A stretch of DNA of 64,000 nt, taken from NCBI GenBank assembly GCA_963835705.1, contig CAWIGR010000010.1, forward strand, positions 1-64,000, given 5' to 3'. Both the position numbers and the translations under genes were made by a program. The notes beneath the pieces were generated by a model. That model searched no databases. It was given only the letters and a program-made list of their open reading frames with translations, and was not told the origin of the DNA. Numbering within the stretch: the first letter of the stretch is position 1; the number at the start of each line of letters is the position of its first letter. The stretch comes from JACVRW01 sp963835705. GTDB taxonomy: Bacteria > Actinomycetota > Thermoleophilia > Solirubrobacterales > Thermoleophilaceae. Positions 44,263 to 53,598 of this stretch are shown here, in pieces.

Positions 44263-45386
44263 TCACGGCGACGGAGCCGCCACGGCCCCTGCCCCGGTGC
44301 CCTCGGTGACCGGCGCGGCGGGCGCCGGCGCGGGCGTGACGGGCGCCGGGCTGGTCGTCGGGACCGGCGCGGTGGTGGCGGTCTGCGTGACCGTGCCCGG
44401 CGCCGGCGCGGCCGCGGTGGGCGGGACCGTGCCGGTCGCGGGCGGGAGGGTGCCCGTCGGGCCGGCGGAACCGTCGGGTCCACGGGCGGCAGCGTCCCGG
44501 CGGCCGCGGGATCGACGGCCGTGGCGGCGGCCGGGTCGGCGGAGGGCACCGCCGACGTCGCCCCCGCGGGGGCCACCGGCACGATCGTCTCCGCCGGGAG
44601 CCCGCCCGCGGCGGGCCGTCCCGGGATCCGCACGTCCACGTAGCTCGTGCCGCTCGCCTCGAGGTCGGCGAGCACCCGCGACGCGGCGGCCCACTTCGCC
44701 CGCAGGCGCGTGGTGTCGCCGAATATCACCTCGGGACCGTCCCTCAGCCGCGCAACCTGGCCGAGCCGGCCGTCCTCGCCCACCTCGCTGACGCGCCCCT
44801 TGAGGGTGGCGGGCGCGGCGCCCGCGATCGCGGCGGAGGCGAGCGCCTTGGCGTCGCGCAGGTGCTCGACGCCGAGCGCCCCCTCGACCTCCACCGTCGG
44901 CAGGCGCTTCTCCACGGGCACGCCCTGGAGGATCGTTCCGTCGGCGGCCACGGCCACCCGGCCGCCGTCGCCCACCGCGACCGCGGCGGGCATGTGCTCG
45001 ACCACATGGATGCGAAGGCCATGCGGGAAGTCGGTGGTCACCTCGAGCTCGCGCACGACCGAGAAGCCGGCCACCGCCCGCTCGAGCGCCTCGTGATCGA
45101 CGTGCAGGGTCGTCATCGAGCGGCTGGCGGCCGTGAGGGCCATCCGGACGCGCTCGGAGTCGGACGTGCTGAGCCCGGTCACGGTCACCTTCTCGACGGC
45201 CACGAACGAGGAGTCGCGCAGCCAGAACTGGTAGCCGGCGGCGAGCAGGAGGAGCGCGGCGGCGAGCACGAGCAGGCGGCGCTGAAGGCCCTTCGAGGCG
45301 AGGAGCCCGCGCACGCGGTCGCCCACGCGCGGCAGTCGCGGAAGCGAGCGCAGGCGGCCCCCCCAGGTGGTGGCGCCGCCGTTCAC
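44263..45386 (-). CDS. ftsQ: Cell division protein FtsQ, frame disrupted near its 3' end
   Basis: A bitopic divisome protein: a cytoplasmic basic start, one membrane helix (LLVLAAALLLLAAGYQFWL, about 38-56), a POTRA domain (VAVEKVTVTGLSTSDSERVR) and the FtsQ/DivIB beta domain (DGTILQGVPVEKRLPTVEVE). GTG 45386 overlaps the murB stop. After PPVDPTVPPA near 44470 the open frame turns to an arginine-rich run ending at 44151. Shifting one base gives a Thr/Pro/Ala tail (PTGTLPPATGTVPPTAAAP) ending at 44263, typical of extracytoplasmic tails. I take that as the real end and the shift as an indel. Confidence 0.85.
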
Positions 45387-46340
45387 GACGACGGGCCCTC
45401 CCCGGCGGCGCCGCCGGCCTCACCCGCGTTGTCCGCCCACAGCGCCGACGCGTCCACCTCGCCCAGGAACTGCACCTCGGCCTCCAGCTCGACCCCGAAG
45501 CGCTCGCGGACGCGGCGCTTTCCCTCGGCCATCAGGGCGATCACGTCGGCCGTGGTCGCGTCGCCGGGGTTCTCGACGAAGTTGGCGTGCTTCTCGGAGA
45601 AGCGCGCCCCTCCCACGGTCAGCCCGCGGCAGCCGGCCTGATCGAGCAGCACGCCCGCGCTGCGGCCCTCGGCGCGCGGGTCGTCCGGGTTCTTGAACGT
45701 CGAGCCGAACGTCTTGATGCCCGACGGCTGCGCCGCCTTCCGCGCCGCGCGCATCTCCGCGAGCGTGGCCTTCACCGCCTCCGGCTCGGCGGGCGCCAGC
45801 GCGAAGGACGACCGTGCCACGATCTCGCGCGGGCCGAGGTTCGAGCGCCGGTAGCTGAATCCGAGCTCGCCGGGCGTGCGGCGCCCCGTGCCTTCCGGGG
45901 TCGCGATCTCGACCCATTCGAGCACGCGCGACAGGTCCCCGCCGTACGCGTTGGCGTTCATCTTCACGGCGCCCCCGACCGTGCCGGGGATGTTCACGCC
46001 GAACTCGAGCCCGGTCAGCCCGGCGCGCGCGGCCCGCGCGGCGGCCTGCGGCAGGCGGGCGCCGCCGCCGCAGAGCAGGCGCCGGCCATCCTGCTCGATC
46101 GTGGAGAGCGAGCCGTCCAGCTTCATCGCGAGTCCTCGGAAACCGGCATCCGCTATCAGGAGATTCGATCCCGACCCCACCACTCCTACCGCGATCCCCT
46201 CACGGTCTGCCCACGCGAGCAGCTCCGCCAGGCGCTCCGGCGGTGTCGGGGCGGGCGAAGTAGTCGGCCGGACCGCCGGTGCGGATCGTGGTGAGCCGGG
46301 CGAGCCGGTAGTCGCGCTCGACTCCATCGGGCGGGGTCAT
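45383..46340 (-). CDS. murB: UDP-N-acetylenolpyruvoylglucosamine reductase, one frame disruption
   Basis: This FAD enzyme completes UDP-MurNAc by reducing the enolpyruvyl group with NADPH. Motifs: VGSGSNLLIADAGF, GLEFGVNIPGTVGGAVKMNA, YRRSNL, GSTFKNP and HANFVEN. The start ATG 46340 overlaps the murC stop (ATGA) and encodes DYRLARLTTIRTGGPADYFA. The frame is lost near 46240, after ARPDT, and recovered one base away at PERLAELLAWADRE. Removing one G restores a 318-residue protein. Since MurB is essential, the indel is most likely an error. Confidence 0.92.
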
Positions 46341-47671
46341 CGGGCCAGCCCCCGCGCGAGGCGGTCCACGTCGCCGGCCCCCAGGGTGAGGAGAAGATCG
46401 CCCTCGCACAGCTCCGCCGCCAGCATCCGCTGGGCGTCCTCCATGCGGGGCAGCCACCAGACGGGCCGGCCGCGGGCGGCGTCGGCCGCGGCCTGGGCCA
46501 CCATCAGGCCGCTGACGCCGGGGAAGTCCTCCGCCCGCTCGCGTGCGGGATAGACGTCGAGCACCGCGACGAGGTCGGCGAGCGCAAGCGCGCGGCCGAA
46601 CTCGCGCGCGAGGAGCCGCGTGCGGGAATAGAGGTGGGGCTGGAAGCAGGCCACGAGCCGGCCGCCCTCGCCGCCGGCGAGCGTGCGGGCGGCCTCGAGG
46701 GTGGCGCGGACCTCGGTCGGATGGTGCGCGTAGTCGTCGAACACCAGGGCGCCCGACTCCGTGCGGCCGTGGGCCTCGAAGCGGCGGGCCGCGCCGGTGA
46801 AGGTGGCGAGCGCCGGGGCGGCCTCGGGCGGGTCCACGCCCGCCGCGCGGCAGGCGGCCAGCGCAGCGAGGGCGTTCAGCACGTTGTGGGTGCCGGGAAC
46901 GCGGAGCTGCACCTCGGTTCCCTGCACGTCGAAGCGCGACCCGCCCGGGAGCAGCTCCACCCGTCCCCGCACGTCGAAGCGCACCTCCCGCCCGCGGCCC
47001 TCCAGCTCCACCCCCGGCCCGAGGATGCGCAGCTCGGCCGGTGCCGCGAACTGCGCAAACGCCTCCTCCAGCTCGGTCAGGCTCGCGTAGGTGGCGTGGT
47101 GGTCCAGCTCGATGTTCGTGACCACCGCGACGGGGCGGTCCAGCTTGAGGAACGACCGGTCCGACTCGTCGGCCTCGATCACCGCCCACCCGCCGGCGCC
47201 CCAGGCCGCGTTCGTGCCCGCCGAGCGCAGCTCGCCGCCGATCAGGAGGCCCGGGTCGCGCCCGGTCTCGCGCAGCACGTGGGCCGCCATCGACGCTGTC
47301 GTCGTCTTGCCGTGCGTGCCGCTCACCGCGATCGTGCGCTTCAGGCGCGACACCTCGCCGAGCAGGTCGCCGCGGTGGAGCACGGTCGCCCCGGAGGCGC
47401 GGGCGGTGGCCAGCTCCGGGTTGTCGTCCGGGATCGCGGTCGACACCACCAGCTCCGCCCCCAGCGGGTAGTTGGCGGCGTCGTGGCCGATCGCGGGCTC
47501 GATCCCCGCGGCGCGCAACCGCTCGCAGTAGGGCGAGTCGGCGCGGTCGGAGCCCGTCACGCGGGCGCCGAGCGCGTGCGCGACCAGCGCGAGCCCGCTC
47601 ATGCCCGCCCCGCCGATGCCGACGAAGTGCAGGCTGCGGCCGGCGAACGGCGTGGCGGACTCGGTTGACAT
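46337..47671 (-). CDS. murC: UDP-N-acetylmuramate--L-alanine ligase
   Basis: This enzyme adds the first amino acid of the peptide stem, 444 residues. The N-terminal Rossmann domain is HFVGIGGAGMSGLA, the ATP loop VSGTHGKTTTAS is near residue 112, the metal residues are in EADESDRSFL and NIELDHHATY, and DDYAHHPTEVRAT is in the C-terminal domain. It is followed by murB with a 4-bp overlap. Confidence 0.97.
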   Translation of the reverse strand: MSTESATPFAGRSLHFVGIGGAGMSGLALVAHALGARVTGSDRADSPYCERLRAAGIEPAIGHDAANYPLGAELVVSTAIPDDNPELATARASGATVLHRGDLLGEVSRLKRTIAVSGTHGKTTTASMAAHVLRETGRDPGLLIGGELRSAGTNAAWGAGGWAVIEADESDRSFLKLDRPVAVVTNIELDHHATYASLTELEEAFAQFAAPAELRILGPGVELEGRGREVRFDVRGRVELLPGGSRFDVQGTEVQLRVPGTHNVLNALAALAACRAAGVDPPEAAPALATFTGAARRFEAHGRTESGALVFDDYAHHPTEVRATLEAARTLAGGEGGRLVACFQPHLYSRTRLLAREFGRALALADLVAVLDVYPARERAEDFPGVSGLMVAQAAADAARGRPVWWLPRMEDAQRMLAAELCEGDLLLTLGAGDVDRLARGLAR

Positions 47672-47690
47672 CGCCGGCTGACCTTAGTGC

Positions 47691-48764
47691 TCAGTCGCGG
47701 CCTGCAAGCGCCATCAGCTCGTCCGCGATCCGGTCCGCGGCGTCCGGCCTGGCCGCCGCGGCCGCGGCGTTGGCCATCTCCGCCATCCGCTGCGGCGCGC
47801 CCAGCAGCGCGGCCACCTCGCGGGCCAGCCGCGGGCCGTCCAGCTCGTGGTCGGGAACCACCACGGCGGCTCCGGCGCGCTCGGCCCAGCGAGCGTTCTT
47901 CGTCTGGTGGTCGGAGGTGGCGTGCGGGTAGGGAACGAGCACCGACGGCAGGCGGGCCACCAGGAGCTCCTGCACCCCGCCACCGGCCCGGGCCACGGCC
48001 AGGTCGGCCGCCGCCAGGGCGTCGGCAAACGGCTCGATGTACGGGTGGAGGTGGTAGTGCGGCGGCGAGCCGAGCGCCTCCAGGCGGCGCCGGAGCTCGT
48101 CGTGGTCACGCCGCCCCGAGGCGTGCAGCACGGCCCCCGGGGCGGCCGTGCCGAAGGCGTCGAGAGTCGCGTGGTTCAGGCGAAGCGCGCCCAGCGAGCC
48201 GCCGAACACCAGCACGCACGCCTCGTCCGGGCCGATGCCGAAGCGCTCGCGGGCCGCGGCGCGGTCCGCGTCGCCCGTCCCCACCGGCACGGGCCGGCCG
48301 CTCACCACCCAGCGCGACCCCTCGCGCCCCAACGGGAAGGCCAGGAAGACGCGCCGGGCGAGCGGCGCCAGCAGCCGGTTGGTCATCCCCAGATGGCTGT
48401 CCGCCTCCGTGAGCACGAGCGGGAGCCGCAGGCTGCGCGCCGCGAGCCCCACGGGCCCGGCCACATACCCCCCGCCGCCGAGCACGGCATCGGCGCCGAG
48501 GCGGCGCAGCAGCCCGCGTGCCCGCGGCACGGCAACCGCCGCCAGCAGCCCGGCGCGGAGGGCCCGAAGCGGGTTGTCGCGGTCTATCCCCTCCACCCGC
48601 AGCGGGTGGAAGGGGTACCCCGCGGCCGGGATCAGCTCGGTCTCGGCGCGCTCTCCGCCGATGAAGTCGACGTCGGCCCCGCGCGCTCGCAGGGCGTCAG
48701 CGACCGCCAGCGCGGGCACTACGTGCCCGGCCGTCCCGCCGGCCGCGATCACGATCCTGGGCAT
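47691..48764 (-). CDS. murG: UDP-GlcNAc:lipid-linked MurNAc-pentapeptide GlcNAc transferase
   Basis: The membrane-associated glycosyltransferase that forms lipid II from lipid I, 357 residues. GGTAGHVVPALAVADAL is the N-terminal G-loop, GGGGYVAGPVGLAA the second, and the donor site is VFGGSLGALRLN with RAGGGVQELLVARLPSVLVP. ATG 48764 is preceded by GGAGG inside the ftsW frame. Confidence 0.96.
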   Translation of the reverse strand: MPRIVIAAGGTAGHVVPALAVADALRARGADVDFIGGERAETELIPAAGYPFHPLRVEGIDRDNPLRALRAGLLAAVAVPRARGLLRRLGADAVLGGGGYVAGPVGLAARSLRLPLVLTEADSHLGMTNRLLAPLARRVFLAFPLGREGSRWVVSGRPVPVGTGDADRAAARERFGIGPDEACVLVFGGSLGALRLNHATLDAFGTAAPGAVLHASGRRDHDELRRRLEALGSPPHYHLHPYIEPFADALAAADLAVARAGGGVQELLVARLPSVLVPYPHATSDHQTKNARWAERAGAAVVVPDHELDGPRLAREVAALLGAPQRMAEMANAAAAAARPDAADRIADELMALAGRD

Positions 48765-49977
48765 CGCGTCCTCCCTCGATCGCCTCGAGCCGCGGCCGGC
48801 TCTCGCCGCGACGCGCCCGCCCGCCCGTGGCGGCCACGTGCAGCAGCAGTCCCATCGCCCCGAGCAGCACGATCAGGTTGGTGCTCCCGTAGGAGAGGAA
48901 CGGAAGCGGCACGCCGGTGAGCGGCGCCATGCCCATCACCGCGAAGAAGTTGAGCGTCGCCTGGCACAGGATCAGGGAGGTCACGCCCGCGGCGAGCAGC
49001 TTCGAGTACAGGTCGCGCGCCGCCTTGGCCGCCCGCAGGCCGGCGTAGGCGATCATCCCGTAGAGGCCGATCACGCCGAGTATCCCGATCAGGCCCAGCT
49101 CCTCGCCGATGATCGCCAGGATCATGTCCGTGTGGGCCTCGGGCAGGTAGAAGATCTTCTGCACCGACTCCCCCAGGCCCACTCCGAAGAAGCCGCCCGA
49201 GCCGATCGCAGTGAGCGCCTGGACCGCCTGGAAGCCGGAGTCGCCGGCGTCCGAGAAGGGGTCGAGGAACGAGGTGAGCCGCTCGCGCCGGTAGGGCTCG
49301 ACGAGCGCGAGCAGCGTGGCCAGCACCGCGAGCACGCCGAAGATGCCGCCCAGCAGCCGCATGGGCGTGCCGGCGGCGATCAGCAGCGCGCCGAGGGCGA
49401 AGCAGATCGTCATCGCCGTTCCCATGTCCGGCTGCTTCAGCAACAGCAGGAAGGCCACGGCCACCACGATCAGCAGCGGCTTCACGAGACCGCCGAGCGT
49501 CTTGGTGGTCCGCGGCCGCGCCGCCAGCACCTGCGCCGCGTACAGCACGAGCGACACCTTGAGGAGCTCCGAGGGCTGGAACTGGAGCGGGCCGAAGCCG
49601 AGCCAGCGCGTGGCGCCGTTCACGGTCACCCCGAAGCCCGGCAGCATCACGAGGATGGTCAGGCAGAACGAGACCACCAGGAAGATCGGGGTGAGCGTGC
49701 GGATCGCGGCGAGCCCGTGCCGCGACGCCGCGTGCATCACGGCGAGCCCGATCAGGCCGAACAGGACGTAGCGCTTGAGGTAGTAGGAGGGATCGCCGCT
49801 GCCGGCGAGGAGCGATTCGGCCGAGCTCGCCGAATAGACCATCACGGCCCCGCCCGCCAGCAGGCAGAGCGTCGCGGTGTAGAGGATCGAGTACTCGACC
49901 GGTCGCTTGGCGGCCGAGGCGCGAGGCGGCGAACGCCGTGACGCGAGCGCGCGGTGCGCGCGAGCGGACGGTCTCAT
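48697..49977 (-). CDS. ftsW: Septal peptidoglycan polymerase FtsW (SEDS)
   Basis: A SEDS glycosyltransferase that polymerises lipid II at the septum with its partner transpeptidase FtsI. Ten hydrophobic helices follow a cytoplasmic basic start (MRPSARAHRALASRRS). The SEDS motif region FGPLQFQPSELLKV, the GFGVTVNGATRWL loop, and MTICFALGALLIAAGTPM are present. The gene runs 68 bp into murG, with an arginine-rich end (GGRDAQDRDRGRRDGRARS), longer than the usual few-base overlap, so a late indel may have extended it. Confidence 0.95.
   Translation of the reverse strand: MRPSARAHRALASRRSPPRASAAKRPVEYSILYTATLCLLAGGAVMVYSASSAESLLAGSGDPSYYLKRYVLFGLIGLAVMHAASRHGLAAIRTLTPIFLVVSFCLTILVMLPGFGVTVNGATRWLGFGPLQFQPSELLKVSLVLYAAQVLAARPRTTKTLGGLVKPLLIVVAVAFLLLLKQPDMGTAMTICFALGALLIAAGTPMRLLGGIFGVLAVLATLLALVEPYRRERLTSFLDPFSDAGDSGFQAVQALTAIGSGGFFGVGLGESVQKIFYLPEAHTDMILAIIGEELGLIGILGVIGLYGMIAYAGLRAAKAARDLYSKLLAAGVTSLILCQATLNFFAVMGMAPLTGVPLPFLSYGSTNLIVLLGAMGLLLHVAATGGRARRGESRPRLEAIEGGRDAQDRDRGRRDGRARSARAGGR
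49943..49966. repeat. 24-bp repeat in the ftsW start, copy shared with the ftsI leader
   Basis: The 24 bases match 56705-56728 exactly, in the same orientation. Here they encode part of ARAHRALAS at the ftsW N-terminus. Confidence 0.75.
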
Positions 49978-50007
49978 CCGGCCTTCCTTCGACGCGCGGG
50001 CCGCGAA

Positions 50008-51252
50008 TCATTCAGCCGGCACCAGCGACTTGAAGCGGTCGCCGCGCTCCTCGTAGTCCCGGAACTGGTCGTAGCTCGCGCAGGCCGGCGAGAGCAGCAC
50101 CACCTCGCCGGGGCGCGCCGCGGCCGAGGCCTCCCGCACGGCGGTCTCGAGGTCCCCGCAGCGCACGAGCGGCACTCCTGTGGGCTCGAGGTCTGAGGCC
50201 AGCCGCTCCGCCGCCGCCCCGATCAGGTAGCAGGCCCGGCAGCGCGCCGCCACGGGCCCCCGAAGGCCCTCGAACCCGCCGCCCTTCAGGCTGCCGCCCA
50301 GGATCGCGTGCACCCCGCCCTCGAAGGACTCGATCCCGCGCGCGGCCGCGGACACGTTGGTCGCCTTCGAGTCGTTCACGTACAGGACGCCACCCGCTTC
50401 GCCCACCTCCTCCAGCCGGTGCGGCACGCCGGCGAAGCTGCGCAGCGCGCCCGCCACCGCCGCGGCGGGGACACCCGCCGCGAGCGCCGCCGCGGACGCG
50501 CCCATGGCGTTCTCGAGGTTGTGCGGGCCGCGCAGCCGGATCTCGCCCGGCGGCAGGGGCAGGTCCGCGGGATCGCCGAACGCGATCCGCCTTGCCCCCC
50601 CCGGCAGCGCGAGGCCCGGCGGCGCCACCGCCACCTGGTCGGGCCGCTGGCGGGCGAACATGCGCAGCTTGGCGTCGCGGTAGGCCTCGAAGGTGCCGTG
50701 CCGGTCGAGGTGATCCTCGCTCAGGTTGAGGAGCAGCGCGGTGTCGGGCGCGAACTCGAGCGCGTCCTCGGCCTGGAAGCTCGACACTTCGCACACGACG
50801 GTGGCGTCCGGCTCGAGCGTGCCGACCAGCGAGGCGAGCGGCGTGCCGACGTTGCCCGCCACCGCAACCGGCCGGCCGGCCTCGCGCCAGATCGCTCCGA
50901 GCAGCTCGGCCGTGGTGGTCTTGCCGTTCGTGCCCGTCACGGCCACGAAGCGCTGCGGCAGCAGCCGCCAGGCCAGCTCGAGCTCGCCCAGCACGGGCAG
51001 CCCGCGCTCGCGCGCGGCGACGATCACAGGCGCCTCGTTCGGCACCCCGGGGCTCTTGACCACGCACGTCACGCGGTCGAGCAGGTCGACGCCGTCCACG
51101 CCGAGATGCGCTTCGAGCCCGGCCGGCACCTCCGGGGCTCCAGAGTCGGTGCCGACCACCTGCCCGTGGGCCTCCAGCATGCGCGCGGCGGCCACCCCCG
51201 ACCGGGCCAGCCCGACCACGAGAAAGGGGCCGGCGGGGAGCGGGGGCCTCAC
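50008..51252 (-). CDS. murD: UDP-N-acetylmuramoylalanine--D-glutamate ligase
   Basis: This enzyme adds D-Glu to the stem peptide, 414 residues. FLVVGLARSGVAAARMLEAH forms the N-terminal domain, VTGTNGKTTTAELLG the ATP loop near residue 105, NLSEDHLDRHGTFEAY the metal/ATP region, and NDSKATNVSAA the linker to domain 3. GTG 51252 overlaps the mraY stop (GTGA). Confidence 0.96.
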   Translation of the reverse strand: MRPPLPAGPFLVVGLARSGVAAARMLEAHGQVVGTDSGAPEVPAGLEAHLGVDGVDLLDRVTCVVKSPGVPNEAPVIVAARERGLPVLGELELAWRLLPQRFVAVTGTNGKTTTAELLGAIWREAGRPVAVAGNVGTPLASLVGTLEPDATVVCEVSSFQAEDALEFAPDTALLLNLSEDHLDRHGTFEAYRDAKLRMFARQRPDQVAVAPPGLALPGGARRIAFGDPADLPLPPGEIRLRGPHNLENAMGASAAALAAGVPAAAVAGALRSFAGVPHRLEEVGEAGGVLYVNDSKATNVSAAARGIESFEGGVHAILGGSLKGGGFEGLRGPVAARCRACYLIGAAAERLASDLEPTGVPLVRCGDLETAVREASAAARPGEVVLLSPACASYDQFRDYEERGDRFKSLVPAE

Positions 51253-52229
51253 GCGGTGATCGACTGCTGGTAGAGCGTGAAGCCGATCGCGGCGCAGATC
51301 GCCGCGACGATCCAGAAGCGCAGGATGATCTTGGTCTCCGACCAGGCCAGGAGCTCGAAATGATGGTGGATCGGGGCCATCAGGAACACCCGCCGCCGGA
51401 AGCGCTGGAAGGCGATCACCTGGATCGCCACCGAGAGCGCCTCGATCACGAAGATGCCGCCGATCACGATCAGGAGCACCTCGGTCTGGGTGATCACCGC
51501 CAGCCCCGCGATCGCCCCGCCCAGGCCGAGCGAGCCGGTGTCGCCCATGAACACCGAGGCCGGAAACGAGTTGAACCACAGGAAGCCCACGCAGGCCCCC
51601 ACCAGGCAGGCGCATAGCAAGGCCAGATCGAGCATCACCTCGCCACGCGTGATGAAGGTCATGGCGGTGAACGCCAGGAACACGATCGCCGCGCAGCCCG
51701 CGGCCAGCCCGTCGAGCCCGTCGGTCAGGTTCACCCCGTTGGTGGCCCCGGCCAGCACGAGGAAGATCAGCACCGGATACGCCACGCCGAGGTCGACCGT
51801 GGCGTCCACGACGTGCAGGTCGAGCGTGTCCTGGTACTTGAGGTACTCGGTCACCACGAGCCAGAGCCCGATCGCCGTCAGCGCCTGCGCGACCAGCTTG
51901 GTGCGGCCCGAGATCCCGAGCGAGCGGCGCTTGCGCAGCTTGGTCATGTCGTCGGCGAAGCCGAGCGCCGCCATCGCGAGCGCCGTGCCGAGCACGGCCA
52001 TGCTGGCCGCGCGGTACTCGGACAGGATCAGAAAGGGCACGCAGACCGCGAGGAAGATCGCCAGCCCGCCCATCGTGGGCGTGCCGGCCTTGCCGTGGTG
52101 CCCGGCCGGCCCCTCCTCCCGGATGTGCTGGCCGAACTCCTTCAGCCGCAGATACTCGATGAAGCGCGGACCGAGGAACATGCAGATGAGCAGGGAGGCC
52201 ATGCCCCCGATGAGGACCTCGCCGAGCAT
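51249..52229 (-). CDS. mraY: Phospho-N-acetylmuramoyl-pentapeptide transferase
   Basis: The membrane enzyme that makes lipid I, 326 residues in about ten helices. Catalytic motifs are ALGFADDMTKL, ATNGVNLTDGLDGLA, FMGDTGSLGLGGAIAG and the histidine loop APIHHHFELLAWSE. ATG 52229 lies 6 bp after the murF stop. Confidence 0.97.
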   Translation of the reverse strand: MLGEVLIGGMASLLICMFLGPRFIEYLRLKEFGQHIREEGPAGHHGKAGTPTMGGLAIFLAVCVPFLILSEYRAASMAVLGTALAMAALGFADDMTKLRKRRSLGISGRTKLVAQALTAIGLWLVVTEYLKYQDTLDLHVVDATVDLGVAYPVLIFLVLAGATNGVNLTDGLDGLAAGCAAIVFLAFTAMTFITRGEVMLDLALLCACLVGACVGFLWFNSFPASVFMGDTGSLGLGGAIAGLAVITQTEVLLIVIGGIFVIEALSVAIQVIAFQRFRRRVFLMAPIHHHFELLAWSETKIILRFWIVAAICAAIGFTLYQQSITA

Positions 52230-52235
52230 GGGCCG

Positions 52236-53591
52236 TTAGGCCAGCACCCGCTCGAGGCCCACCGAGCGCGAGCCCTTGATCAGCACCCGGTCGCCGGGGC
52301 GGGCGAGCTCCTCGAGCAGCGCCCCCGCCTCCTCCGGGCTCGCCACCGGGTGCGTCTCGCCGTCGAAGCCCACGGTGTAGGGCAGCGCCGTCTCGCCCAC
52401 GGGCACGAGCACGTCGATGCCGAGCGCCGCCGCGTGGGCGCCGATCTCGCGGTGGTAGCCCTCCGAGCCGGGACCGAGCTCGGCCATGGTGCCGAGCACG
52501 GCGATCCGACGCTCCGCGCCGCTCCCCGCGAGGTGATCAAGAGCCGCCCGCATGGACATCGGGTTGGCGTTGTAGCAGTCGTTCACCACGGTCACGCCCC
52601 CGGGCAGCTCGACCACCTCGCCGCGCAGCGAGGAGAAGCGCACCTCGACCAGGCCGCGCACCGGCACCCCCAGCGCCCGCGCGGTTGCCACCGCGGCGAG
52701 CGTGTTGAGCAGGTTGTGAGGCTCTGAGTAGGGCAGCTCGAGCCGCACGATCTCGTCGCGGGCCTCGATCTCGGCCCGGCCCTCGTCGAAGCTGAGCAGC
52801 CTGACCTGGCCGCCCGGGCCGAAGGTCCACGTGTCGAGCTCCCGCTCGCGCAGATGGGCCGCCAGGAGCGGCTCGCTTGCCGGGACCACGCAGGCGGCGC
52901 CGGGCCGCAGGTCGCGGATCAGCTCTGCCTTCGCCGCCGCCACCCGCTCCACGGTGCCGAGCAGCTCGAGGTGCACCGGGCCGACGTTCACGATCACCCC
53001 GGCGTCCGGCTCCGCCACCGCCACGAGCTCCGCGATCTGCCCCTCGCCGCGCATGGCCATCTCGAGCACCAGGGCCTCGGTGCCGCGCCGGGCCTCGAGG
53101 ATCGTGAGCGGCAGGCCGATCTCGGTGTTCCAGTTCTCGCGGCTCGCGTGGGTGGCGAGCCGCGCGCCGAGCAGCGCGGCGAGGATGTCCTTGGTGGAGG
53201 TCTTGCCGGTGGAGCCGGTAACCCCGACGACCTTGGCGCCCAGCTCGTGGCGCCAGGCCCGGGCCAGCGCGTGCAGCGCCGCGAGCGGCTGGTCGACCGC
53301 GATCACGGCGGCGCCGCTGCACGCCGAGTGGCCCACCGTCCCCTCCACGGCGCCGAGCGCGGAGTCGCGGTGCTCGCGCCCCACCACGGCCCCCCAGGCG
53401 CCGGCCTCGAGCGCGGCGGCGGCATAAGCGCCGCCGTCGGCCGCGGCTCCCGGCAGGCCCACGAACAGGTCGCCCGGCTGCACCGCACGCGAGTCGATCA
53501 CCGCGCGCTCAGGGCCGGCGCGCTCGGGGTCGCCGGCGGCCAGCTCGCCGCCGGCGGCTGCCGCGAGGCGCGCGGCGGAGAGGTCGATCAT
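52236..53591 (-). CDS. murF: UDP-N-acetylmuramoyl-tripeptide--D-alanyl-D-alanine ligase
   Basis: This enzyme adds D-Ala-D-Ala, 451 residues. It has VIDSRAVQPGDLFVGLPGAA at the start, ATP loop VTGSTGKTSTKDIL near residue 124, ENWNTEIGLPLTIL, VNVGPVHLELLGT and NDCYNANPMSMRAAL. It follows murE by 7 bases. Confidence 0.96.
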   Translation of the reverse strand: MIDLSAARLAAAAGGELAAGDPERAGPERAVIDSRAVQPGDLFVGLPGAAADGGAYAAAALEAGAWGAVVGREHRDSALGAVEGTVGHSACSGAAVIAVDQPLAALHALARAWRHELGAKVVGVTGSTGKTSTKDILAALLGARLATHASRENWNTEIGLPLTILEARRGTEALVLEMAMRGEGQIAELVAVAEPDAGVIVNVGPVHLELLGTVERVAAAKAELIRDLRPGAACVVPASEPLLAAHLRERELDTWTFGPGGQVRLLSFDEGRAEIEARDEIVRLELPYSEPHNLLNTLAAVATARALGVPVRGLVEVRFSSLRGEVVELPGGVTVVNDCYNANPMSMRAALDHLAGSGAERRIAVLGTMAELGPGSEGYHREIGAHAAALGIDVLVPVGETALPYTVGFDGETHPVASPEEAGALLEELARPGDRVLIKGSRSVGLERVLA

Positions 53592-53598
53592 GGCCGCC